Source of the DNA: Gemmatimonadota bacterium
GTDB taxonomy: Bacteria; Gemmatimonadota; Gemmatimonadetes; Longimicrobiales; Gaopeijiaceae
Length of the DNA stretch: 64,000 bases
Direction: 5' to 3'
Assembly: GCA_016209885.1 (NCBI GenBank)
Contig: JACQVF010000092.1
Span: 16,236 to 80,235, forward strand
Part shown: positions 45,072-53,073 of the stretch, in pieces
Numbering within the stretch: position 1 is the stretch's first letter
How the letters are laid out: the number at the start of each line of letters is the position of its first letter
The notes under the pieces: model-generated
What the model saw: only the letters and a program-made list of their open reading frames with translations
Databases searched by the model: none
What the model was told of the DNA's origin: nothing
Position numbers and translations under genes: made by a program

Positions 45072-45188
45072 ATGGAGCGAATGGAAGATGGGCTGATGCA
45101 ATTGGCCGATGTGCTCGGTGTGGTGGTCGGCGGCATGATCGTCGCCATGTACCTGCCCATCTTCGATATGATCAACGCGGTGAAGTGA
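45072..45188 (+). pseudogene. Duplicated pilC 3' end in frame (38-codon ORF)
   Basis: An ATG at 45072 opens a 38-codon frame whose last 25 codons are the PilC C-terminus (VLGVVVGGMIVAMYLPIFDM and onward), ending AAG TGA where pilC ends AAA TAG. There is no room for a PilC protein. It is either the remnant of a second pilC or the recreated 3' end left by integration. A small hydrophobic peptide could be made, but no good ribosome site precedes it. Confidence 0.7.
45110..45184 (+). repeat. Right copy of the 75-bp direct repeat (pilC 3' end)
   Basis: Identical to 34436-34510 over 75 bp, offset 10,674 bp, same orientation. It marks the right edge of the accessory island. Confidence 0.95.
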
Positions 45189-45676
45189 GCACCGCGGCAC
45201 GAGCCTAGAGAGCTCTTCGACTCCCATGGCCCTCGGAAGGGGCGGAAGGGGCGCTGCGCGACAGTCATGACTCCCGGGAGGAGTTCCCCGCTTGCCCTAC
45301 TGTCCCGCTGCCCCTCATCGCGCCGGTAGCATTCATCGGTCGTTCCGAGTCCACTCCGTCCAGCCTGGCTTGCCAGCTCCGGTCTCCCCGGACGTAGCTC
45401 GCTCGGCGGCGGAGCTCGATTCCCGATGTTCGCGCCGGAATCGAGCCGCCCACGCCCCTGCCCGCGGGGCACTTCCTACGCAGCATTCACAGCTCGCCGT
45501 CTTTCGACCTAACGAAAGCACGCCGCTGAGAGTCTAGAATACCGAGAGGCTGTCACGCCCCCGGCATGTACGGGGCGTGAGATCCGGCCCGCCGGGTACG
45601 GGCGGCGGATGGAACGTTGGAAAGTCCGGAGAAGAGACCCCGGACCGTCGGGTCAACGAGAGATTCGGAGGCGAAG
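45189..45676. other. Gene-free stretch right of the island, with a 9-bp hairpin
   Basis: No convincing gene. TCACGCCCC at 45553-45561 pairs with GGGGCGTGA at 45572-45580 (10-nt loop), 97 nt before the next ATG, so it would sit in that gene's leader. A -10-like TAGAAT lies at 45535-45540, just upstream of it, without a clear -35. Confidence 0.45.
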
Positions 45677-46336
45677 ATGAAGGCGAGAAGACTCGGCTGG
45701 GGATTCGTTGCCGCGGCTTGCATGATGCTCGCGTCTTCCCCTGCGCTCTGGGCCCAGGAGCGCCCACCCGTCCCGCCGGGGCCCCCGAGGCCCGGCATGA
45801 TGCCGGGCATGCCGGGGATGCGCGGGATGCAACGGATGCGCGGGATGCAACGGATGCGCGGGATGCAACGGATGCGCGGGATGCAACGGATGCGCGGGAT
45901 GCAGCGGATGCGCGGGATGCAAGGAATGAGGGCCGCGATCGGCAATCCTGCGGAGGCTGTGCTCCGTCTCCGGGAGCCGCTCGCCCTCACGGAGGAGCAG
46001 GTTAAGCGTCTTGAGGCGCTGGCACTCTCGCAGCGGGAGGGGCTCACACCTTCGGGGCCGGACCTCCTGCGGGCGCGGGCGGACCTCCTGGAAGCCACGT
46101 CACCGGACATCGACCTCAACGCCGCCCGGGTGGCGCTCGAACGGATGAGTCGGCTCCGGACCGAAGCGGCGCTGGCGCGCCTGCGCGCGCGCAAGGAGGT
46201 TCGGGACGTGCTGACCCCGGAGCAGCGATCGAAGCTCGACAACCTGAGGCGGCCGGGCGCCCGCAGGCTGGGGTTCCCGGGGCATCCTCGGATGGAGACG
46301 GGCCCGACGGCCCCGCCTCCGCCTGAACTTCCCTAG
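45677..46336 (+). CDS. Periplasmic LTXXQ/Spy-like protein with GMQRMR repeats
   Basis: A 219-residue protein. GGAGG precedes the ATG. The signal peptide is MKARRLGWGFVAAACMMLASSPALWAQ. A Met/Gly/Pro-rich segment (about 35-85) contains six tandem GMQRMR-type hexapeptides. The C-terminal helical part has LALTEEQVKRLEALALSQREG, then ALARLRARKEVRDVLTPEQRSKLDNL; the LTxEQ pairs are those of CpxP/Spy-family periplasmic chaperones and metal sensors such as CnrX-type proteins. The Met-rich run could bind copper or silver ions. That is inference. It stands alone between the island and the sulfur operon. Confidence 0.72.
   Translation: MKARRLGWGFVAAACMMLASSPALWAQERPPVPPGPPRPGMMPGMPGMRGMQRMRGMQRMRGMQRMRGMQRMRGMQRMRGMQGMRAAIGNPAEAVLRLREPLALTEEQVKRLEALALSQREGLTPSGPDLLRARADLLEATSPDIDLNAARVALERMSRLRTEAALARLRARKEVRDVLTPEQRSKLDNLRRPGARRLGFPGHPRMETGPTAPPPPELP
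45824..45931 (+). repeat. Six tandem 18-bp units encoding GMQRMR
   Basis: GGGATGCAACGGATGCGC is repeated perfectly at 45824, 45842, 45860 and 45878. The fifth unit at 45896 has one change, and the sixth at 45914 is degenerate. In frame, so unit gain or loss would change protein length by six residues. Confidence 0.95.
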
Positions 46337-46953
46337 CAGGCCTGAAATCGCTTCGGGAGCGGGCGCGGACGCCGGCCGCCGCGCGCGCTCCCGCTCGCCC
46401 CGCACACTCGATTCCGGCGCCGACTTCGAGGGATGGCCCCGGACATACCCGGCGCAGTGCGGCGTGAGTTCAGCGAGAGACGGGCTGGCAGCACACGGAC
46501 GACGGAGCTCGCTCGGCTCCACCGGCGCCGCCCGGCGCTGGGTAGTGGCCTACTCGCAAACTCGGAGACCAGCGGAGACCAGCGGAGACCACCGAGACCA
46601 CCGGGACCACCCGGCATTCTTGCGGCGGGCGATCCGCGCGCGTACACTTAATCGGGCGTGTTCCGAGAAGTTTTCCGGATAGCGGCCCCGTCGTCACGTG
46701 TGTGATGCATCCCCATGGCGCGAGTAGCGGCTCTGCCCTCCGTTTTCCCGTTGGATCGGGTTCGTCCCACCTCCTCGAGGCGGCCAGGCGCGTCGAGGTG
46801 GGTGTTCCCGCGTGACCAGGATCCGGCCGCTCGATGTAGATGGCGAAGCCCTGCCCGTGAGATGCCCGTGGCGGCTGCGGGCTCGCTGCTCCTGCGGCAC
46901 CCGCGCCGGCCCGACCGCGGATCTGTTCTCCCCGCAACCTTCAGGAGGTAGCC
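46337..46953. other. Long leader/intergenic region before the sulfurtransferase gene
   Basis: No gene that I can support. It has a short run of AGCGGAGACC-like 10-bp repeats at about 46566-46600 and a weak promoter candidate (TTGCGG at 46620-46625, 17-bp spacer, TACACT at 46643-46648) that would give a leader of about 300 nt. Open frames on the minus strand are Arg/Ala rich and unconvincing. Confidence 0.4.
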
Positions 46954-47832
46954 ATGGCGACGGTACAGACGGCTGCGTTCCCCATCGAGCAGCGGGGCTA
47001 TGCGCAGCCGAAGGTCCTGGTCAGCACCCAGTGGGTCGAGGACCATTCACGAGATGCGAGCGTCCGGGTCGTGGAAGTGGACGTGGACACGAGCGCCTAC
47101 GAGCAGGGCCATGTGCCTGGGGCGCTCGGGTGGAACTGGACGACCCAGCTCTGCGACACCCTGGTTCGCGACATCATCCCGAGGGCAAAGCTGCAAGAGT
47201 TGCTGGGCAGCTGCGGTATCGACAACAAGACAACGGTGATCCTTTACGGGGACAACAACAACTGGTTCGCCGCCTGGGCCTTCTGGCAGCTCAAGATCTA
47301 CGGGCACGAGGACGTGCGGATCATGGACGGTGGCCGGAAGAAGTGGCTGGAGGAGGGGCGCCAGCTCACCACCGAGCTCCCTTCCGCCACGAGGACGACC
47401 TACAAGGCTGGCGAGCCCGACTTCTCGTTGCGGGCGTATCTGCCCGAGGTGCGGGGGATCATGGGCCGCAAGGACACGGCGCTCGTGGACGTCCGCAGCC
47501 CGCAGGAATTCACGGGCGAGATCCTTTCGCCGCCGGGGCTGCCCGAGACCTGCCAGCGCGGCGGGCACATCCCGGGCGCGAAGAGCATCCCCTGGGGGAA
47601 GGCGTGCAACGAGGATGGCACCTTCAAGACGGCCGAGGAGCTGAGGGCTCTGTACGGCGGGCAGGGGGTGACGGCGGACAAGTCGGTGATCGCCTACTGC
47701 CGCATCGGCGAGCGCTCGAGCCACACCTGGTTCGTCCTCAAGTACCTGCTGGGCTACCCCGAGGTGAAGAACTACGACGGCTCCTGGACCGAATGGGGGA
47801 ACCTGGTGGGCGCGGCTGTGGAGAAGCCGTAG
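46954..47832 (+). CDS. Thiosulfate sulfurtransferase (two-domain rhodanese)
   Basis: A 292-residue tandem-rhodanese protein with AGGAGG before the ATG. The first domain (about 20-145) is inactive-type: VSTQWVEDHSRDASVRVVEV, HVPGALGWNW, ILYGDNNNWFAAW. The second (about 165-290) has DVRSPQEFTGEI, GHIPGAKSIPWG and the active-site loop YCRIGERSS with Cys249, which fits the CRxGxR pattern of thiosulfate sulfurtransferases. It transfers sulfane sulfur to cyanide or thiol acceptors. It starts a three-gene run with a persulfide dioxygenase-like protein, which points to sulfide/persulfide handling. Confidence 0.93.
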   Translation: MATVQTAAFPIEQRGYAQPKVLVSTQWVEDHSRDASVRVVEVDVDTSAYEQGHVPGALGWNWTTQLCDTLVRDIIPRAKLQELLGSCGIDNKTTVILYGDNNNWFAAWAFWQLKIYGHEDVRIMDGGRKKWLEEGRQLTTELPSATRTTYKAGEPDFSLRAYLPEVRGIMGRKDTALVDVRSPQEFTGEILSPPGLPETCQRGGHIPGAKSIPWGKACNEDGTFKTAEELRALYGGQGVTADKSVIAYCRIGERSSHTWFVLKYLLGYPEVKNYDGSWTEWGNLVGAAVEKP

Positions 47833-47862
47833 GGCCGTAGCGAGGTCAGCGCGGAAACGGTC

Positions 47863-48090
47863 ATGAAGCCGGAGGACTACGCGACCCGCGAGGAGGAGAT
47901 CCTGGGCTGGAGGATCCGGATCTCCTCCTACCGGCTCGGAAAGCGCTACCACGCCACCGTGGAGAACGTGGATCCCGGCGCGCGCATCGCCCGCGGCGAA
48001 GGGAGCTCGCGCGACGAGGCGGAGCACGGGGCGCTGGAGAAGGCGCGGGAGCGCCTCGCCAGGACCAGGCGTCTAGCACCGGACGGTTGA
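47863..48090 (+). CDS. Small conserved-type hypothetical protein of the sulfur operon
   Basis: A 75-residue protein: EILGWRIRISSYRLGKRYHATVENVDPGARIARGEGSSRDEAEHGALEKARERLA. The pattern of three beta strands and a helix, with a conserved-looking GWRI...YHATVENVDPGA stretch, resembles small double-stranded RNA-binding-like or DUF-type folds, but I cannot name it. It lies 30 nt after the sulfurtransferase and 25 nt before the metallo-beta-lactamase gene. The frame and codon use agree with its neighbours. Confidence 0.7.
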   Translation: MKPEDYATREEEILGWRIRISSYRLGKRYHATVENVDPGARIARGEGSSRDEAEHGALEKARERLARTRRLAPDG

Positions 48091-48115
48091 TGCGCCACGG
48101 GTGCGAGGTAGTCCC

Positions 48116-49582
48116 ATGTTCCTGAAGCGCTTCTACGAGGAGAAGCTGGCGCAGGCGAGCTATCTCCTCGGGTGCGAGGCGACGGGCCAGGCGCTGGTGG
48201 TGGATGCGAATCGCAACGCGGCCCAGTACGCAGAAGAGGCCGCACGCCATAGGTCGCGGATCACCCACGTGACGGAGACGCACATCCATGCGGACTACGT
48301 CTCCGGCGTCCGCGAATTGGCCGCACGAACCGGAGCGCGGATCTACCTGTCGGGCGAGGGGGGCCCGGAGTGGAGGTACGCCTACGCGGAGGACGCGGGC
48401 GCCGAGCTGCTGGCGGACGGCGATACGTTCCGCGTGGGGAACGTACGCGTCGACGCGCTCCACACGCCAGGGCACACGCCCGAGCACCTGACATTCCTGG
48501 TCACGGACGGTGCGGCCGCGGACCGGCCGATGGGGGCGTTCACCGGCGACTTCATCTTCGTTGGCGACGTCGGCCGTCCGGACCTGCTGGAGAGGGCCGC
48601 GGGCGTGGGCGGGACGATGGATCCCGCGGCGCGCGAGCTGTTCCGCTCGCTCCAGCGCTTTCGCGACCTGCCCGATTATCTCCAGATCTGGCCCGCCCAT
48701 GGGGCGGGGTCGGCCTGTGGCAAGGCGATGGGCGCGGTTCCCCAGTCGACCCTGGGCTATGAGAAGCTGTTCAACTGGGCGTTCGCCATCCCGTCCGAGG
48801 CGGCCTTCGTGCAGGCCGTGCTGGAAGGCCAGCCGGAGCCCCCGAAGTACTTCGCCCGGATGAAGCGAATCAACCGGGAGGGTCCGCGCGTCCTGGACGG
48901 CTTCCCGCGCCCGGAGCGGCTGCCGGATTCCCGTCTTGCGCATCTCCTGGAGGCCGCCGCCCTGGTCGTGGATCTGCGGCACCACGCGGACTTCGCTGCC
49001 GGCCACGTCCCGGGGGCGATCAGTATCCCACTGAACAGCGCCTCGTTCACCGCCTACGCGGGCTGGCTGCTCCCCTATGACCGGGACTTCTATTTGATCG
49101 CGCCGCGGCGGCGCGGCGCAGAGGGCGTGAACGAGGCCGTGAGCGCACTTACCCTCATCGGCTTCGACCGCGTCGCCGGGTACTTTTACGCCGGGGCGGT
49201 CGAATCGTGGGCGGCGGAGGGGAGGCCCCTGGAGACGGTCCCGGCCGTCGCCGCAGCCGAGTTGGTCGAGCGGATGAGGGCCGGGAGCGTCACCGTGATC
49301 GACGTGCGCTGGCCCGCCGAATGGGAGGCCGGATGCCTGCCCGAGGTCCCCAACATTCCCCTGGGTTACCTACCCGACCGGCTGGACCAGATCCCGAGAG
49401 ATCGGCCCGTGGTCCTGCATTGCCGAACAGGCGTCCGGTCCGTCATCGCCGCGAGCCTGCTCCAGGCTGCGGGATTCAGGAACATCCTCAACCTTCCCGG
49501 CGGTTTCGAGGACTGGCGGGCCCGCGGCTACCCCGTCGAGGGCGGGGCCGGAGAGCGCGCCGGCCCCACGTCCGGTCGGTGA
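48116..49582 (+). CDS. Persulfide dioxygenase-like metallo-beta-lactamase with two rhodanese domains
   Basis: A 488-residue protein. Residues 1-250 are a metallo-beta-lactamase domain of the ETHE1/persulfide dioxygenase type: ETHIHADYVSG (His56, His58, Asp60), HTPGHTPEHLTF, TGDFIFVGDVGRPDL and WPAHGAGSACGKAM. Residues about 275-370 are a rhodanese domain without the catalytic Cys (LVVDLRHHADFAAGHVPGAI, FYLIAPRRRG). Residues 375-480 are a second one with an active LHCRTGVRS loop. It would oxidise glutathione- or similar persulfides to sulfite and pass sulfur between domains. The ATG at 48116 has GAGGT upstream. Confidence 0.9.
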   Translation: MFLKRFYEEKLAQASYLLGCEATGQALVVDANRNAAQYAEEAARHRSRITHVTETHIHADYVSGVRELAARTGARIYLSGEGGPEWRYAYAEDAGAELLADGDTFRVGNVRVDALHTPGHTPEHLTFLVTDGAAADRPMGAFTGDFIFVGDVGRPDLLERAAGVGGTMDPAARELFRSLQRFRDLPDYLQIWPAHGAGSACGKAMGAVPQSTLGYEKLFNWAFAIPSEAAFVQAVLEGQPEPPKYFARMKRINREGPRVLDGFPRPERLPDSRLAHLLEAAALVVDLRHHADFAAGHVPGAISIPLNSASFTAYAGWLLPYDRDFYLIAPRRRGAEGVNEAVSALTLIGFDRVAGYFYAGAVESWAAEGRPLETVPAVAAAELVERMRAGSVTVIDVRWPAEWEAGCLPEVPNIPLGYLPDRLDQIPRDRPVVLHCRTGVRSVIAASLLQAAGFRNILNLPGGFEDWRARGYPVEGGAGERAGPTSGR

Positions 49583-49628
49583 GAAAGTCGTCGAGGCCAG
49601 GCCACACGCCCGCGGGTCGAGGTCGTCG

Positions 49629-50249
<621 letters not shown>

Positions 50250-50385
50250 GGTCTCCTCCTCCTGGCAGCGAGCGAAGAATCGCGTGGTGACCGGGTGTGG
50301 ACCGCAAGATTCCGGCCCGATCTCGCGGGCTCCGGCACGACGCGACGCCGGCGCAACTGCGAATTCAGGCGAAATCGCGCAGGCT

Positions 50386-50414
50386 ATTCTAGGGAGGCGC
50401 AGCGATTCCGTCAA
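50386..50414 (-). promoter_or_regulatory. Sigma70-type promoter of sodA
   Basis: On the minus strand TTGACG (50414-50409) and TAGAAT (50391-50386) are separated by exactly 17 bp; five of six bases match consensus in each box. Transcription would start near 50379, leaving a leader of about 130 nt. Confidence 0.65.
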
Positions 50415-50442
50415 AACTCCGGTTGACACCGCAAGGCGCTTC

Positions 50443-50593
50443 AGCAGGTCGTTGAAGGACTACAGCGGGTCGCGCGCCTGGGGCTTGCGCAGCGGAGCCA
50501 AGGAGCGAGGAGGAGTCGATGTCGGAGCCATCGGCGACGACGAGCGACGCCGGATCGGGTGCGCGACCCGCTGTAGTCCTTCAACGACCTGCT
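50443..50593. mobile_element. 151-bp MITE-like element with 33-bp perfect terminal inverted repeats
   Basis: 50443-50475 and 50561-50593 are perfect inverted copies over 33 bp (outer end AGCAGGTCGTTGAAGG). The 85-bp middle has no coding capacity. The right end overlaps the first two bases of the minus-strand stop codon of the RMD1 gene, so the element could have supplied this stop. No second copy was seen in the window. It may be a non-autonomous transposon or a repetitive extragenic palindrome. Confidence 0.8.
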
Positions 50594-51818
50594 ACAGGAG
50601 CAGGGCCAGGATGATCTCCAGCACGATGAGGAGGACGATGGCGGCCTCGAGCAGTTCTGCTCGTCCCGTGGCCGCTTCGTCGTAGAGCGTGGCGTAGGTG
50701 TCGCGGATGAGGGCAAGCTTGCGGTCCACCGCCGCCGTCCAGGTGGGCACGCGGAAGAGCTCGAGGGCGGAGCCGTAGATGCGGGCGAGGTGGACGTCTT
50801 CCGTGACCCTGAGGGCGTTTTCGACCTTCTCGGTGATCTCGGTGATTTCGGCCACGAGCGCGTGGAGCTCGCGGGCGATGGCGGCGTAGCGCCGGCGGCC
50901 GAGGGCGCGGATCGCGCTGCGTGCCTGGCTCACCCGGTCGTACATGCGGGGGAGCTCCTGGTCGAGCAGGTCGTCGTAGTAGCGAAGCTCGAGGAGCTGC
51001 GCGTTGGCCACCTCCAGGACGTTCGCCACGTCCATGTCGCCGGCCGGCTCGTATAGGAGCGCGTGGTCCCAGGTGAGCACCACCAGATCGTCGGGGTAGT
51101 ACGAGTAGGCGTGGCGAAGGAGCTCGCGGCGCGCCTGCGCGGAGAGCTGGCGTCTCTCGCCCGTGAGGATGGACGCGAGGTCGAGGTTGTCTGTGAGGGT
51201 TTCGGCGTCCATGGGGCGGTCGAAGCGGTGCACCACGACTAGGTGGTAGTCCTCCTCGAGACCGGTGGCCGACGGGCGCTCCACCGCCGGGGCGATGAGC
51301 GTGCGGACGCGCGCCAGGAGGTCGGACCAGAGGCTCGCGCCACGGTCGCTCGTGGCGTTCTCCACGGCGATGGAGAGCGACACGAAATCGTTCCACGGGA
51401 TTCTCTCCACGGGGAATCGGACGGCCACGGATACGGTACCGAAATCGAAGATGCGGGCCGTCGCTTCCGCGATCCACCGTGCCCTCCCGGGCGTTGGCAG
51501 CTCGAGCTCCAGGGCGCCGACGGTGATCTCCAGGGGCGGCACATCGTAGGCGACGGCCTTCTCCGCCACCCGCATGAACCGGATGCGTGCCATGGAGCCC
51601 GGTGCCTGCATGGCGCCGATCTCCTCGAGGCGGGCGAGATCGATGGCGTACGCCACGTCGTACATGCGCAGCACCACGATCGCGCCGGTCTCTACCCACG
51701 GCGCCTCTGGCTTCACGGGATCCATGTCCGGGGCGTGCTCCGGCAGGTCGCTGTAGAACTGGGTTGGACGCTCCGTGTTTCCGGTCGGGGCCCGCCGTGG
51801 GGCGCACCCCTGGTTCAT
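50592..51818 (-). CDS. RMD1/DUF155 family protein with C-terminal membrane helix
   Basis: A 408-residue protein. The central region has DUF155 features: GAIVVLRMYDVAYAIDL at the start, FDFGTVSVAVRFPV, then YSYYPDDLVVLTWDHALLYEP, LEVANAQLLELRYYDDLLD, and a coiled coil with LVAEITEITEKVENALRVTEDVHLARIY. It ends in a membrane helix (AAIVLLIVLEIILALLL). Relatives include yeast RMD1 and bacterial YagE-type proteins of unknown biochemical function. An internal ATG at about 51726 could be the real start. The stop codon lies at the edge of the 151-bp inverted-repeat element. It follows the transglycosylase gene by 33 nt. Confidence 0.8.
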   Translation of the reverse strand: MNQGCAPRRAPTGNTERPTQFYSDLPEHAPDMDPVKPEAPWVETGAIVVLRMYDVAYAIDLARLEEIGAMQAPGSMARIRFMRVAEKAVAYDVPPLEITVGALELELPTPGRARWIAEATARIFDFGTVSVAVRFPVERIPWNDFVSLSIAVENATSDRGASLWSDLLARVRTLIAPAVERPSATGLEEDYHLVVVHRFDRPMDAETLTDNLDLASILTGERRQLSAQARRELLRHAYSYYPDDLVVLTWDHALLYEPAGDMDVANVLEVANAQLLELRYYDDLLDQELPRMYDRVSQARSAIRALGRRRYAAIARELHALVAEITEITEKVENALRVTEDVHLARIYGSALELFRVPTWTAAVDRKLALIRDTYATLYDEAATGRAELLEAAIVLLIVLEIILALLL

Positions 51819-51851
51819 CGTAACGGGGAGCGCGAGCCGGCGCTACCGGCG

Positions 51852-52790
51852 CTACCGGTGGACCCGTTGCGCCGGTTGGGGCGGCGGTGCGGAATCGCGG
51901 ACCGCGCCCTCGCCCAGCGTGTCCGGCAGGGGCAGCGGGACCTCCAGCGCTGGCGCTTTCGGCTCCGTGATCTCGATCTCGGGCATCTCGACCTCCGGTG
52001 CCTCCAGCGGCGCGGGCGGCTCCAGGGGTACAGTCTCGACCGGACCACGGGCGTACATGCGCTGGAGGATGAGCCGCTGGCGCCAGGCCATCCGCGCGGG
52101 CCTGCGCTCCGGATTCGAGGTGAGGGGGTGGGGAAGCGTGGCCGCGAGCGCCGCCGCCTGCTGCGCGGTCAGCTCCGCGGCGGATCGCCCGAAGTAATGG
52201 CGTGCCGCGACCTCCGCCCCGAAAACCCCCGGGCCCCACTCCGCCACGTTCAGGTAGAGCTCGAGGATCCGGTCCTTACCCAGGAGCCATTCGAGCCGCT
52301 GCGCCACGAAGAACTCCTGGATCTTCCGCACGACGGACCGCTCGGGCGTGAAGTAGAGGTTCTTGGCGAGCTGCTGGCTGATGGTGCTCCGACCGCGCAC
52401 CCTGTCCCGGTGTGTCCAGTAGTAGCGTAGCGCCTGGCCCAGAGCCTTCAGGTCCGCGGAGTCGAACCACGAGAAACGGTCGTCACCGCGGTAGCGGACC
52501 TCGTGCGCCAGGGCTTGCCAGTCCACGCCGTGGTGCTCGAGGAAGCGGGCGTCCTCCGCCACGATGACCGCGCGCGTCAGGTGCCGGGAGATGCTCTCCA
52601 GCGGCGCCCACTGGTGCTGGATTGTCAACGTATCGCCCCGTGCTCTGGCCTCCCGCACGCGGTACAGCATGAAGGCGGTCCGCCCGGGGTTATCCCAGCG
52701 CAGCAGGATCGGCCAGGGCAGGATCAGGTAGGCGGCGAGGGCCAGGCCGAGGAGGGCGAGGGGTACACCGATGAGGATGCGTTTCCACAT
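51852..52790 (-). CDS. Monofunctional peptidoglycan transglycosylase (GT51, MtgA-like)
   Basis: A 312-residue protein. A membrane helix (RILIGVPLALLGLALAAYLIL) anchors a GT51 domain with all motifs: AVIVAEDARFLEHHGVDW (catalytic Glu), RGRSTISQQLAKNLYF, RKIQEFFVAQRLEWLLGKDRILELYLN and VAEWGPGVFGAEVAARHYFG. There is no transpeptidase domain. A Pro/Glu-rich C-terminal tail (about 255-312) is longer than in E. coli MtgA. It polymerises lipid II into glycan chains. The ATG before WKRIL is preferred; a start nine codons upstream is possible. Confidence 0.9.
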   Translation of the reverse strand: MWKRILIGVPLALLGLALAAYLILPWPILLRWDNPGRTAFMLYRVREARARGDTLTIQHQWAPLESISRHLTRAVIVAEDARFLEHHGVDWQALAHEVRYRGDDRFSWFDSADLKALGQALRYYWTHRDRVRGRSTISQQLAKNLYFTPERSVVRKIQEFFVAQRLEWLLGKDRILELYLNVAEWGPGVFGAEVAARHYFGRSAAELTAQQAAALAATLPHPLTSNPERRPARMAWRQRLILQRMYARGPVETVPLEPPAPLEAPEVEMPEIEITEPKAPALEVPLPLPDTLGEGAVRDSAPPPQPAQRVHR

Positions 52791-52975
52791 GGCGTGCCTG
52801 GTACACCCCGCAAACATCTGGGTGCCGGCTCACCCGCGGCGCGGGGTGGCCGCTCGCGACCGTATAATCCGTGCAGCATGCGGGTGCCGCAAACGGGTGT
52901 GCTCGCGGCTCATGTGCGGGCGTTGCGTGCGTCGGCTCGCGTTGCGCGCGCCTCGGCGCGGTGCCATCATGGACA

Positions 52976-53059
52976 GTGTGGCATATGGACTTCGGCCAGA
53001 AGACTGTAGGAGTGGAGGTACCGGTCCAGGGGACCGTGCAGGTTGAGGCCGGTCTGTAG
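52976..53059 (+). pseudogene. 3' remnant of a cupredoxin-like gene
   Basis: 27 codons plus stop (VWHMDFGQKTVGVEV and onward) align without a gap with residues 204-230 of the intact cupredoxin-like protein at 55583-56275 (VWHMDRGQKTLRVEV). The DNA directly before it (about 52931-52975, GGCTCGCGTTGCGCG and onward) resembles the region upstream of the intact gene (about 55417-55460). So the first copy has lost most of its coding sequence by internal deletion while keeping upstream DNA and the last codons. Confidence 0.8.
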
Positions 53060-53073
53060 ACGCCAGGACCCGG

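Larger units (their letters stand above)
34511..45184. mobile_element. Accessory island bounded by a 75-bp direct repeat of the pilC 3' end
   Basis: The segment between the two repeat copies is about 10.6 kb. It holds a decayed receptor gene, four minus-strand genes for exported or outer-membrane proteins, and five plus-strand genes for small exported proteins. Integration into a gene's 3' end that recreates this end is the usual trace of site-specific integrative elements, and the downstream copy even keeps the pilC reading frame to its own stop. No integrase, recombinase or transposase is seen, so it may be a degraded element, an element mobilised in trans, or a tandem-duplication relic. 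The boundaries are observed; the mechanism is inferred. Confidence 0.5.

Noticed and set aside
44953..45072. Possible CheW-like fragment (LVVDSVTADDALELP) between island gene 5 and the right pilC repeat
   Set aside because: Too short and without flanking conserved positions to support a call.
34511..45184. Integrase or transposase gene inside the island
   Set aside because: No frame shows tyrosine or serine recombinase or DDE transposase motifs; all supported genes encode exported or membrane proteins or relics.
45824..45931. Tandem 18-bp repeats as a possible CRISPR array
   Set aside because: Units are contiguous without spacers and in frame inside a coding region.
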